A stretch of DNA of 56,766 nt from Bin87 sp964347975 (GTDB taxonomy: Bacteria > Chloroflexota > Dehalococcoidia > Lucifugimonadales > UBA3495), in the NCBI GenBank assembly GCA_964347975.1, contig CAYGAY010000022.1, positions 1-56,766 on the forward strand. Reading direction: 5' to 3'. Under the pieces are notes generated by a model. That model saw only the letters and a list, made by a program, of their open reading frames with translations. It was not told where the DNA came from and searched no databases. The translations under genes were made by a program, and so were the position numbers. The first letter of the stretch is position 1. Each line of letters begins with the position of its first letter. Positions 8,949 to 16,993 of the stretch are shown here, one piece after another.

Positions 8949-8986
8949 CATCCCAACAATCACGCCCGCCTATGGGAGGCCCCACC

Positions 8987-9643
8987 ATGCCCGCCGACTA
9001 TGCCTACCTCGTCCAGATGGACATTCCCGCCGAACACGAAGCCGACTTCAACCGTGTGTACGACACCGAACACGCCAAGTACATTTGCAACGCGCCCGGC
9101 GTCCATTCCTGCGACCGTTACATCCTCGAGTCCACCGACGCGGCGAAGTTCGCCCGTTACGCCGCCCTGTACGGGGTGGATAATCCCGGCGTGCCCACAT
9201 CCCAGGGTTGGCAAACCGAGAGCGAAAAAGGCGATTGGGCCACCAGGATCCGGCCCCATGCCACCAACCGCACCCACACCATGCTCAAGCGCATCGCCGA
9301 CGCCGGCGACGAAACCTCCCACGCCCCGTACATATTCGTCGTGCGCACCGACATACCCGGCGACGTGGAGGATGAATTCAACCACCTTTACGACACCGTG
9401 CACCTGCCCGGACTCTGCCAGGTGGATGGCGTGCTGGGCGCCCGACGTTATCGCGTGGAGGCCACCAACGCCGACGGCTTCCCCAAGTACGCAGCCGTGT
9501 ACCGGATCGCCAGCCCTTCGGTCATCGACTCCGAACCCTGGAAAGCCGCCGCGCAGGACGAATGGGCAGCAAAAATCGGCCCCAAGTGCGTCGGCCTCAC
9601 CCGCGCCACCATGCGGCAGGTCGCCCGTCACCCCGCCGACTGA
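8987..9643 (+). CDS. duplicated-domain alpha/beta-barrel-like protein (DUF4286-like)
   Basis: A 218-residue protein built of two similar halves. Residues about 4-60 contain LVQMDIPAEHEADFNRVYDT and residues about 120-175 contain VVRTDIPGDVEDEFNHLYDT, each followed by a Y/H-rich segment and a PGV/DGV..xRY turn. This repeats the small ferredoxin-like dimeric alpha/beta-barrel fold of DUF4286/EthD-type proteins, so the gene encodes a fused pseudo-dimer. GGGAGG at 8974-8979 selects the ATG at 8987. The substrate is unknown. It is followed 20 bases later by a Uma2 gene. Confidence 0.65.
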   Translation: MPADYAYLVQMDIPAEHEADFNRVYDTEHAKYICNAPGVHSCDRYILESTDAAKFARYAALYGVDNPGVPTSQGWQTESEKGDWATRIRPHATNRTHTMLKRIADAGDETSHAPYIFVVRTDIPGDVEDEFNHLYDTVHLPGLCQVDGVLGARRYRVEATNADGFPKYAAVYRIASPSVIDSEPWKAAAQDEWAAKIGPKCVGLTRATMRQVARHPAD

Positions 9644-9663
9644 CCTCCAAAGGAGCAGAGCTT

Positions 9664-10470
9664 ATGACAACCGGCACGACGCCCCAACTCGACCAGGGCC
9701 AACTCATTGCCAAACGGGTAGCCGAGTTTATCCGGGCGGGCCTGGACCGGCCCCTCTCGGAAGACGACCCCGACATCTTCTACCCCAGTTCGGACGGTGA
9801 GCCATTGGCGGAATCCGACTTGCAATTTACGCCCCTGACCCAAACCGTCCACATGCTACGCCACTACTATCGTGACCAGAGCGATGTTTATGTGGCCGGC
9901 AATCTGCTGCTGTACTACCGCATGAACGACAACGAGGTTCGGGTTGCCCCCGACGTGATGGTGGTCTTCGGCGTAGAAGGCTACCCACGCGATTCTTACG
10001 TCGTCTGGCGTGAGGACGGCAAACCCCCCGATTTTGTGATGGAGATCGCTTCTCCGAGCACCTACTCGCGAGATATAACGGAGAAGCGCGCTATCTACGC
10101 GGCGTTGAACGTGACGGAATACTGGCGCTTCGACCCCACCGGCAATCTCTTTACGCTGGCCCTGGAAGGCGAGCAGCTGGTGGACGGAGAGTATCAACCG
10201 ATTCCGATTGCTCCCGACGAGGACGGCATACTGCGCGGCCACAGCGCCGTGTTGGAGCTGGACATCTGCGTCCGCCTGGAACTGGAACTGAAGCTATACG
10301 ACCCGACAACCGGCGTCTGGCTGCGCAACCTGAACGAAGCCGAGAACGCGCTGTCCGAAACGCAAGGCGCCCTGGCCGCCTCCATGCAGCAAAACGAAGC
10401 CCAGGCCGCCCGCATCCGGGAACTGGAAGCGCAACTGCGCCAGCAGGAGCGGGAGGCCGATAATGCCTGA
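9664..10470 (+). CDS. Uma2 family PD-(D/E)XK-fold protein with coiled-coil tail (copy 1)
   Basis: A 268-residue protein of the Uma2 (DUF820) family, abundant in Cyanobacteria and Chloroflexota; its function is unsettled but the fold is restriction-endonuclease-like. Visible core: VAPDVMVVFG (Asp), PPDFVMEIASPST (Glu) and TEKRAIYAALNVTEYW (Lys), followed by a C-terminal heptad-like tail from about residue 215 (NEAENALSETQGAL, ARIRELEAQLRQQE). AGGAG lies 9 bases before the ATG. The last 8 bases overlap the start of rnhA, an unusual pairing. Confidence 0.85.
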   Translation: MTTGTTPQLDQGQLIAKRVAEFIRAGLDRPLSEDDPDIFYPSSDGEPLAESDLQFTPLTQTVHMLRHYYRDQSDVYVAGNLLLYYRMNDNEVRVAPDVMVVFGVEGYPRDSYVVWREDGKPPDFVMEIASPSTYSRDITEKRAIYAALNVTEYWRFDPTGNLFTLALEGEQLVDGEYQPIPIAPDEDGILRGHSAVLELDICVRLELELKLYDPTTGVWLRNLNEAENALSETQGALAASMQQNEAQAARIRELEAQLRQQEREADNA

Positions 10471-10963
10471 CAATACTGCAACCATAACCATCCACACCGA
10501 CGGCGCCTGCATCGGCAACCCCGGCCCCGGCGGGTACGGCGTCATCCTGGACTACAATGGCAAGCGCAAGGAACTGTCCGGCGGCTACGCTCTGACCACC
10601 AACAACCGCATGGAATTGCTGGCCGCTATCCTCGGCCTGGAAGCCTTGAGCCGTCCCTGTCGCGTTACTCTCTACTCCGATTCCCGATATGTGGTGGACG
10701 CCGTGAACAAGGGTTGGGCAGTTAAGTGGCGCAAGAACGACTGGATGCGCAACAAGCGGGAGGCCGCAGTCAACCCCGACCTTTGGGAGCGGCTGCTGAA
10801 TCTCCTGGACCGCCATACCACCGAGTTCCGCTGGGTACGCGGCCACAGCGGCAATCCCGACAACGAGCGTTGCGATCAACTGGCTACTACCGCCGCCCGA
10901 CAATCCGACCTGCCCGCCGACCCCGGCTACCCACCGGCGGAGCGGCGCCGTCTGCTCGTATAG
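10463..10963 (+). CDS. rnhA: ribonuclease HI
   Basis: A 166-residue ribonuclease H1 that cleaves RNA in RNA-DNA hybrids. Catalytic residues correspond to D13, E51, D73 and D138, with H128 in RGHSGNPDNERCD, matching E. coli D10/E48/D70/D134 and H124. The basic-protrusion region (KWRKNDWMRNKR) is present. The start codon lies inside the end of the Uma2 gene (8-base overlap), so the two are probably co-translated. A C-terminal extension of about 15 residues is unremarkable. Confidence 0.95.
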   Translation: MPDNTATITIHTDGACIGNPGPGGYGVILDYNGKRKELSGGYALTTNNRMELLAAILGLEALSRPCRVTLYSDSRYVVDAVNKGWAVKWRKNDWMRNKREAAVNPDLWERLLNLLDRHTTEFRWVRGHSGNPDNERCDQLATTAARQSDLPADPGYPPAERRRLLV

Positions 10964-10973
10964 CTGCCGGCCC

Positions 10974-11008
10974 TTGTCATTGCGAGCGAAGCGTGGCAAT
11001 CTCGTCCC
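10974..11008. repeat. dispersed repeat, family A core (partial copy)
   Basis: TTGTCATTGCGAGCGAAGCG followed by TGGCAATCTCGTCCC, matching the inner part of the full-length elements at 25315-25465, 44287-44426 and 56489-56651. No terminal GTACCCACTTT arm is seen here, so this is a fragment. It lies between rnhA and tldD. Confidence 0.6.
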
Positions 11009-11068
11009 AAATCCAACGCTAAGCAAATCGACAAGCCCCGGGCATCGTCGAAAACTGGAAACGTCCTT

Positions 11069-12526
11069 ATGGACCCAATCATCGCCACCGCCCTCGACAC
11101 CGCCCGCCAGCGCGGCGCGCAGTATGCTGACGTCCGCCTGGTTTCCAACCGGGAGCAGCGCATCGCCGTCCGCAACGGCGTGGTGGAGACCATGACCGCC
11201 GACGAGTCGGTGGGCCTGGGTATCCGCGCGCTGTACGATGGCGCGTGGGGATTCGCGTCCACGCGGGAGTTGACCACTGCTGCTGCCGACAACGCCGCCG
11301 GCCAGTCCGTGCAGATCGCCCGCGCTTCCGCCCGGCAGAACGGCCTGGGTCTGACCGCCGCCGAACTGCTGGGCGTTCCAGTAACCAGCCGGGGCAGCTA
11401 CGCCACTGCCATCAACATCGACCCTTTCACGGTGTCACTGGACGACAAGCTGGCTCTCTTGCTGGCTGCGGATTCGGAGATGGCAACCGTACCCCAGGTA
11501 ACGGCCCGCATGGCCAACGTAGTCTTCATCCGCGAGGAGCGGGCCTTCGCCAACACCGAGGGAGCGTTGGTAAGCCAGACCATCCACGAGGCCGGCGGCG
11601 GCGTCCAGGCCACCGCAGTAGGCAACGGCGAAACCCAACGCCGTTCGTATCCACAATCCCATGGTCGCCAGCAGGGTTGCGCCGGGTGGGAGTACGTCGT
11701 CGCCATGGACCTGCCCGGCAACGCCCGGCGTACTGCCCAGGAGGCCGCCGAACTGCTCACCGCCGACCCTTGCCCCGCTGACGTCACCACCGACTTGATC
11801 ATTGACGGCAGCCAGCTCGCCTTGCAGATCCACGAATCCTGCGGCCACGCTGTAGAGTTGGATCGTGCCTTGGGCGACGAAGCCGCCTTTGCCGGAACGT
11901 CGTTCCTGACGCCGGACCTGCTGCACGATTTTCGGTACGGTTCCGAGCACGTCAACATCACCGCCGACAGCGCCGCTCCCACCGGCCTCGGCACCTTCGG
12001 GTGGGATGACGAGGGATTGCCCGCTCAAGCCACCGACATCATCCGCAACGGGCAATTCGTCGGCTACCTGATGTCACGAGAATCGGCGACACGCTTGGGC
12101 CTGCCCTCCAACGGTTGTATGCGGGCCTCGTCGTGGAACCGCATCCCCCTCATCCGTATGACCAACGTCAGCCTGCTTCCGGGGGAGTGGCAGCTGGAGG
12201 ACCTGATTGCCGACACCGACAATGGCATCTACCTGGAAACCAACCGTTCCTGGTCCATCGACGACCGCCGCTACAACTTCCAGTTCGGCACGGAGGTGGG
12301 GCGCGAAATCAAGAACGGCAAGCTGGGCCGTCTGCTCCGCAACTGTACCTACACCGGCATTACGCCGGAGTTCTGGCGCAGCTGCGATGCCGTATGCGGG
12401 CCGGAACTCTGGCAGCTCTGGGGCACCCCTCGCTGCGGCAAGGGGCAGCCCGGCCAGATCGCCCACACCAGCCACGGCGCCAGCCCCGCGCGCTTCCGCA
12501 ACGTCCGCACCGGCGTGATGGGTTGA
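11069..12526 (+). CDS. tldD: TldD metalloprotease subunit
   Basis: A 485-residue member of the TldD/PmbA (peptidase U62) family. The zinc-binding HExxxH motif is H255-E-S-C-G-H260, followed by the usual VELDRALGDEAAFAG. The N-terminal half carries the substrate-barrel features (ADVRLVSNREQRIAVRNG; GVGIRALY-like segment read as GLGIRALYDG). With TldE/PmbA it forms a heterodimer that digests unfolded peptides and can mature peptide precursors. The partner gene follows at 12611. Only a weak purine run precedes the ATG. Confidence 0.93.
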   Translation: MDPIIATALDTARQRGAQYADVRLVSNREQRIAVRNGVVETMTADESVGLGIRALYDGAWGFASTRELTTAAADNAAGQSVQIARASARQNGLGLTAAELLGVPVTSRGSYATAINIDPFTVSLDDKLALLLAADSEMATVPQVTARMANVVFIREERAFANTEGALVSQTIHEAGGGVQATAVGNGETQRRSYPQSHGRQQGCAGWEYVVAMDLPGNARRTAQEAAELLTADPCPADVTTDLIIDGSQLALQIHESCGHAVELDRALGDEAAFAGTSFLTPDLLHDFRYGSEHVNITADSAAPTGLGTFGWDDEGLPAQATDIIRNGQFVGYLMSRESATRLGLPSNGCMRASSWNRIPLIRMTNVSLLPGEWQLEDLIADTDNGIYLETNRSWSIDDRRYNFQFGTEVGREIKNGKLGRLLRNCTYTGITPEFWRSCDAVCGPELWQLWGTPRCGKGQPGQIAHTSHGASPARFRNVRTGVMG

Positions 12527-12535
12527 TTTTTATCT

Positions 12536-12592
12536 CGTCATTCCGGCGAAAGAATGTCGCCCCGTACTTGATACGGGTCCGGAATCCAGCGC
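12536..12592. repeat. REP-like repeat, family B, between tldD and pmbA
   Basis: CGTCATTCCGGCGAAAGAAT leads into a hairpin core CCCGTACTTGATACGGG and ends CCGGAATCCAGCG. The outer arms (CATTCCGG/CCGGAATC) are complementary. The same outer arms recur at 36147-36251 and 46881-46934. It occupies nearly all of the 84-base tldD-pmbA spacer. Confidence 0.65.
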
Positions 12593-12610
12593 ACTTATCC
12601 GATCAAAAAT

Positions 12611-13945
12611 ATGCTTGGCCCTGACCAGATCCGTCCCCTGCTCCTGGATGCCCTGCGCCATTGCCCGGCCGGCGCTGACGCCGATATCTACCTGACCGCC
12701 AGTGAGCAGGCGCTGACTCGCTTCGCCAACAACCGCATCCACCAGAACGTTGCCCACCAGGACGCGGTTGCCCATGTCCGCGTCGCCATCGGCAAACGAC
12801 AAGGCCGCGCCGTCACCAACAACCTGTCTGCTGACGGCTTGGCCGACGCGGTGCGCCAGGCCGCTGACTTCGCCCGGCTGATGCCCGAAGATCCCGACTT
12901 TCCCGGCTTGCCGGAACCGTCCGCCGTTCAATCGGTGGCCGCCTACGACGCGGCAACCGCCGCGTGCGACGCGGAACAACGCGCGCAGGCGGCCGGCATG
13001 GTGTGCCGCAAAGCCGCCGGACTCGCTCTGGACGCCGCCGGGTTCTGCCGCACCGGAGCGACGGAGTTGGCCGTAGTCAGCACGCGGGGCGCCGACGCCT
13101 ACCACGTTGGTTCCTTCTCCGGCCTCCTGATCACCGCCCGCAGCGATGACTCGGCCGGCTGGTCCAAGGGCGGAGGATGGCGCATGGGCGACTTCGACAA
13201 CGAAGCATTGGCCAACGAAGCCATTGGCAAGGCGATGCGTGGCCGCAACCCACAGGATCTCGAACCCGGCGATTACCCCGTGGTGCTCGAGCGCTACGCC
13301 GTGGACGATCTGCTCGAAGCCCTCAGCTTCTACGGCATGGGCGCCCAGATGGTGCAGGACGGGCGCAGCTGGATGAACGACGTGTTGGGCCGGCAGGCGC
13401 TGAGTCCGCTGGTATCCGTACACGATGACGGATCCGACCCGTCCGGATGGCCCGTGCCCTTTGATGCCGAGGGTGTTCCCCGGCAGAGCGTGTGCATCGT
13501 CGCGGACGGCGTGGTGCAAGGCCCGGTTCACAACACCTACACCGCCGCCAAAGCCGGCGTCGCCTCCACCGGCCACCAGCGCGGCGCAACCGGCGGGCCG
13601 ATGGCGACCAACCTCTTTATGCTCCCCGGCGACCAGACTACGGAGCAGCTGATCGCATCGGTAGAACGCGGCCTCTACGTCACCCGCTTTTACTACACTC
13701 GCCTGGCCCACAGCCGAGGCTGCGTGATGACCGGCATGACCCGGGACGGCACGGTCCTTATCGAAAACGGCGAACTCACCACCCCCGTCAAGAACCTGCG
13801 CTTCACCCAGAGCTACGTGGACGCGCTGGCCGGCTGCCGGGCCCTGTCCAACACGGCGCAGCTAAACCTGAACGAGGCCGGCGTCGCCATCCACGTACCG
13901 GCGGCGCTGCTGGAAAGTTGGCGTTTCACCGGGCAGACGGTGTAA
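12611..13945 (+). CDS. pmbA: TldE/PmbA-type partner of TldD
   Basis: A 444-residue protein of the same U62 family as TldD but without HExxxH, as expected for the non-zinc partner. N-terminal ALTRFANNRIHQNVAHQD and C-terminal LPGDQTTEQLIASVERGLYVTRFYYT, with GCVMTGMTRDGTVLIENGE near the end, are characteristic of PmbA/TldE. It follows tldD on the same strand and is separated only by a REP-like repeat, so the pair is likely one unit. No convincing ribosome binding site precedes the ATG because the repeat ends 18 bases upstream. Confidence 0.9.
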   Translation: MLGPDQIRPLLLDALRHCPAGADADIYLTASEQALTRFANNRIHQNVAHQDAVAHVRVAIGKRQGRAVTNNLSADGLADAVRQAADFARLMPEDPDFPGLPEPSAVQSVAAYDAATAACDAEQRAQAAGMVCRKAAGLALDAAGFCRTGATELAVVSTRGADAYHVGSFSGLLITARSDDSAGWSKGGGWRMGDFDNEALANEAIGKAMRGRNPQDLEPGDYPVVLERYAVDDLLEALSFYGMGAQMVQDGRSWMNDVLGRQALSPLVSVHDDGSDPSGWPVPFDAEGVPRQSVCIVADGVVQGPVHNTYTAAKAGVASTGHQRGATGGPMATNLFMLPGDQTTEQLIASVERGLYVTRFYYTRLAHSRGCVMTGMTRDGTVLIENGELTTPVKNLRFTQSYVDALAGCRALSNTAQLNLNEAGVAIHVPAALLESWRFTGQTV

Positions 13946-14000
13946 CCTGATACAAATCTGCGATTGACGCATCGGTAAATAGGCCATAAGGTTTGACATC

Positions 14001-14363
14001 ATGGAAACGGCGCTGAACATCGACGAAACTATCCTGCAACGGCTGTATGCGGAGGCAAAGCGGCGTGGCACAACGGCGTCGGCGCTGGCGGAGGCCGGCA
14101 TCCTCCACATCCTCAGCGAGGAGCCATCGCCAGGAGAATCTGTTGACCCGCTCCCCAAACTGCCCAAGTGGAACAGCGGAGGGGAGTTAGTTGACATATC
14201 CAACCGGGAAGAACTCTATCGAGTCATGGACGAGTACGATGGTTTTCGGTCTGTTGCTGCCGACGGAACAGCGCTTATCCATCCTGTCTCAAGTTTCTGC
14301 CGAATTGCCGGGCGGGCGTGGCAATTTGGTACACGACCTCCATACCGTGGTGATTATGCGTAA
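14001..14363 (+). pseudogene. VapB-like antitoxin fused out of frame to toxin remnant
   Basis: Residues 1-76 resemble VapB-type antitoxins of VapBC pairs: an RHH-like N-terminus (METALNIDETILQRLYAEAK) and LVDISNREELYRVMDE near the end. After about residue 76 the frame runs into vapC DNA read in the wrong frame, so the last 44 residues are not a natural antitoxin tail. A deletion that removed the end of vapB and the start of vapC explains this. The N-terminal DNA-binding half could still be made. Confidence 0.55.
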
Positions 14364-14445
14364 GCATGGTATCACCCAAATCTGCACACGCGATAGCGAT
14401 TTCCATTGCTTTCCGTTTCTGGAAGTCGTTGACCTGTCAGCGTGA
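14233..14445 (+). pseudogene. VapC PIN-domain toxin, C-terminal remnant
   Basis: This frame reads LLLPTEQRLSILSQVSAELP, GNLVHDLHTVVIMRKHGI and CTRDSDFHCFPFLEVVD. That is the C-terminal half of a VapC-like PIN RNase, including the late acidic residues (HD, TRDSDF). The N-terminal half with the first catalytic Asp is missing and no start codon is in context. It overlaps the antitoxin frame, so the locus is a collapsed toxin-antitoxin pair. Confidence 0.7.
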
Positions 14446-14461
14446 ATTGCGAGGTGTGTCA

Positions 14462-14659
14462 ATGAGCGATTTGAACAACGACGAAATCCAGGCCCTCGCC
14501 AAAGCTGTGGGCCTTACGTTGCATGAGCCGGAGCTAACCCAGGTTGCCCACAGCCTGAACGCCATGCTGGAGGAAATGGCTGCCATCAACCCGCCCGGGT
14601 TCAACCTGGAAGAGTACGTGGCCGTAACCCTGCCGGCCGATATGGAGGTAGCAGAATGA
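14462..14659 (+). CDS. small GatC/AtzG-like partner of the downstream amidase
   Basis: A 65-residue helical protein (AKAVGLTLHEPELTQVAHSL, then NAMLEEMAAINPPGFN). It has the size and helix-hinge-PxF/PxE arrangement of GatC or AtzG small subunits that wrap amidase-signature enzymes. The stop overlaps the amidase start as ATGA, a strong sign of a stoichiometric complex. ATG at 14462 is preceded by GAGGTG. Which of the two families it belongs to cannot be settled by eye. Confidence 0.65.
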   Translation: MSDLNNDEIQALAKAVGLTLHEPELTQVAHSLNAMLEEMAAINPPGFNLEEYVAVTLPADMEVAE

Positions 14660-16089
14660 ACCCCGCCGAAATCCCCTTCCGGTCCGCCTCCGAACTGGCC
14701 GCTGCCATCCGCGCCCGAGTGGTATCGCCCGTTGCGGCCGTCGATGCCTACCTCGACCGCATCGATGCGGTAGGCGACCGGCTCAACGCCTATATCACCG
14801 TCTGCGCCGACGAAGCCCGCGCCGACGCAAAACTGTTGGCAGACGAAGCGGCTGCCGGCAACTTTCGCGGCCCGCTGCATGGCGTTCCGGTGGGCATCAA
14901 GGATCAGATCCACACCGCCGGCGTCCGCACCACTGATGCCTCGAAAATCCGCGCCGACTTCGTGCCCGATACCGATGCCACCGTCGTAGCCAGGCTGAAG
15001 GAAGCCGGCTCCGTCGTCATCGGCAAGACCAACATGAGCGAGTTTGCCCTGGGCGATCCCATCAGCAGTCACTTCGGGCCGGCGCGCAACCCCTGGGATA
15101 CCGCCCGCAATCCCGGCACGTCCAGCACCGGCAGCGGGTCCGCCACTGCCGGCTTCCTTTGCGCCACCTCCCTGGGCGAGGACACCGGCGGCTCCATACG
15201 CGGCCCGGCTGCCAACTGCGGGTTGGTGGGCATTCGCCCCACCTGGGGGCGGGTCAGCCGGGCCGGCGTGGACGGCGCCAGCTGGTCAACGGACACCATC
15301 GGCCCCATTTCCCGTACCGTGACCGACTGCGCCCTGACGTTGCAGGTTATCGCCGGCCACGACCCCAAAGACCGTTACAGCCGGACCGAAGCGGTGCCCG
15401 ACTACCTGGACGGTCTGGACGCTGGCGTCCGGGGTATGCGCATCGGCGTGGTGCAGGAACTGATGGGCGGGCACGGCCTCCGGCTGGACGACCGGAGCCG
15501 GGACGCGGTGGTGGCCGCCGCCGAGGTGTTCCGGGAACTGGGCGCCGAGGTCGTACCCGTGAGCATACCCATCACTCCACAGACCGGCCCCATCGTCCGC
15601 GCCATCACCAGCACGGAGCGGGTCAGCCTCAACCCCGAATGGCTGCGGGAACGATTCGAGGACTACCACCCCAACACGCGAGTAGCCTTCGCCGTGGGCA
15701 ACCTGATTCCGGGTCAGGTCTATTACAAGGCCGTGAAACTGCGGGCCATGGTGCGGCGGCAGGTGATAGCGGCCTTCCGCGAGGTTGACCTGCTGTTGCA
15801 GCCTACCTCAACCGGCCCGGCCGGCCTGCTGTCCGACGAGCCGCCTGTGGTCAGCAGTAAGGAAATGGCCGCCGCCGCTCTGCGCGAGGGCAGTTTCCGC
15901 GGCCTGTACAGCCTCAGCGGCTGCCCGGCGTTGAGCATCCCCTGCGGTTTCACCAGCGATGGCGAGGGAGCGCTGCCCCTGGCCCTGCAAATCGGCGGCC
16001 CCCACCTGGGAGAACCGGCCATACTGCGTGCGGCCTACGCCTACGAGCAGGCCACACCCTGGCACAAGCGACGACCGCCAGTTCTATGA
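14656..16089 (+). CDS. amidase-signature hydrolase (AtzE/GatA-like)
   Basis: A 477-residue amidase-signature enzyme hydrolysing a C-N amide bond. The Ser-cisSer-Lys triad is K82 (GVPVGIKDQ), S162 (SGSATAG) and S180 (DTGGSIR). It is coupled (ATGA) to a small GatC/AtzG-like protein. Without gatB nearby, a catabolic amidase of the AtzE or allophanate/biuret type seems more likely than tRNA amidotransferase, though substrate cannot be read from sequence. A second, unlinked amidase lies at 42003-43358. Confidence 0.88.
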   Translation: MNPAEIPFRSASELAAAIRARVVSPVAAVDAYLDRIDAVGDRLNAYITVCADEARADAKLLADEAAAGNFRGPLHGVPVGIKDQIHTAGVRTTDASKIRADFVPDTDATVVARLKEAGSVVIGKTNMSEFALGDPISSHFGPARNPWDTARNPGTSSTGSGSATAGFLCATSLGEDTGGSIRGPAANCGLVGIRPTWGRVSRAGVDGASWSTDTIGPISRTVTDCALTLQVIAGHDPKDRYSRTEAVPDYLDGLDAGVRGMRIGVVQELMGGHGLRLDDRSRDAVVAAAEVFRELGAEVVPVSIPITPQTGPIVRAITSTERVSLNPEWLRERFEDYHPNTRVAFAVGNLIPGQVYYKAVKLRAMVRRQVIAAFREVDLLLQPTSTGPAGLLSDEPPVVSSKEMAAAALREGSFRGLYSLSGCPALSIPCGFTSDGEGALPLALQIGGPHLGEPAILRAAYAYEQATPWHKRRPPVL

Positions 16090-16224
16090 TGCCAACAAGT
16101 TAAAGACCAGAGCGTCAGTCGTAGCACCTGCAAGGAACTCCGCCCGACGCTAGCCTAATGGTACGATTGAGCCTCGGATTTGTCAACTTATACCGCACGC
16201 TGCTCGATCATCAGGATCTCCACA

Positions 16225-16962
16225 ATGCTGGCATTTATCGATGAAAGCGGACATCCTCATGCCAATGACCAAAGTACGCGGCCGGTTGTAGTTGCGATTT
16301 GTTTTGAGGAACCGGAATCCCGCTACATAAGCGGACGCGTTCACGCGATGAAGAGGGATATCCTCGGTAAGGAGAGCGCTGAGCTCAAAGGCAGGTTGCT
16401 GATCAACAGGACCACGTACCGCCGTCAGCCTCAAGCAGTGGCTTTTGCCGAGGAATTTTTCGATGCTCTGCGGAATTTTCCGGTCACTATTTTCGCAATC
16501 GTAATGGAAGCGCCGTTCAATATGTCTCAACAACAGCCTATCTATTTGTAAAACAGATTTCGCTTTCTCATCCAGCGCATTGAACTGCTGGCTGAAGAAC
16601 AGAGGTCCTTCGCCAATATCCATTTCGATGGTCAGCCCAATTTGTACGGAGGACTGTCTGGAAGGTTCTCAAGCTATCTCTTCCGCTGTAGAGAGGGCCA
16701 GTCGAGCGACTTGATTACCGACCCGCCGGCATTCGTCGATTCTGCATCCAGTATCGGCATCCAAATCGCGGATATGTGCGCTTATGTAGTGCGGATTTAC
16801 CAAGAACACAGACTGTTCGCGGAGCCACCGCCTCCGGGCGATTCCTATTTGTACGCCATTCGCCGTTGGTATGGCGCGATACAAAACCGAACGCGCGATT
16901 TTCGTAGCCCGGAAGGGGAAGCTCGTCCTGGCCTGTATCTTATGGCGCAAGGCGATACATAA
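16225..16962 (+). pseudogene. DUF3800 protein interrupted by an in-frame TAA
   Basis: The frame opens MLAFIDESGHPHANDQ, the Asp/Glu start of DUF3800 (RNase H-fold-like) proteins, and AGGATC precedes the ATG at 16225. After residue 108 (QQPIYL) it hits TAA at 16549-16551. It then continues in the same frame with RFRFLIQRIELLAEEQ, HFDGQPN and SIGIQIADMCAYVVRIY to 16962, the expected C-terminal half. A single C-to-T change (CAA to TAA) explains it. It could be a true nonsense mutation or a base-call error. Confidence 0.75.
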
Positions 16963-16993
16963 TGCTATTTGCTTCACACGCAAAAGGCGCCAA

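Noticed and set aside
14656..16089. GatA of the tRNA amidotransferase
   Set aside because: No gatB is adjacent, and the small partner resembles AtzG at least as much as GatC; I kept a general amidase call.
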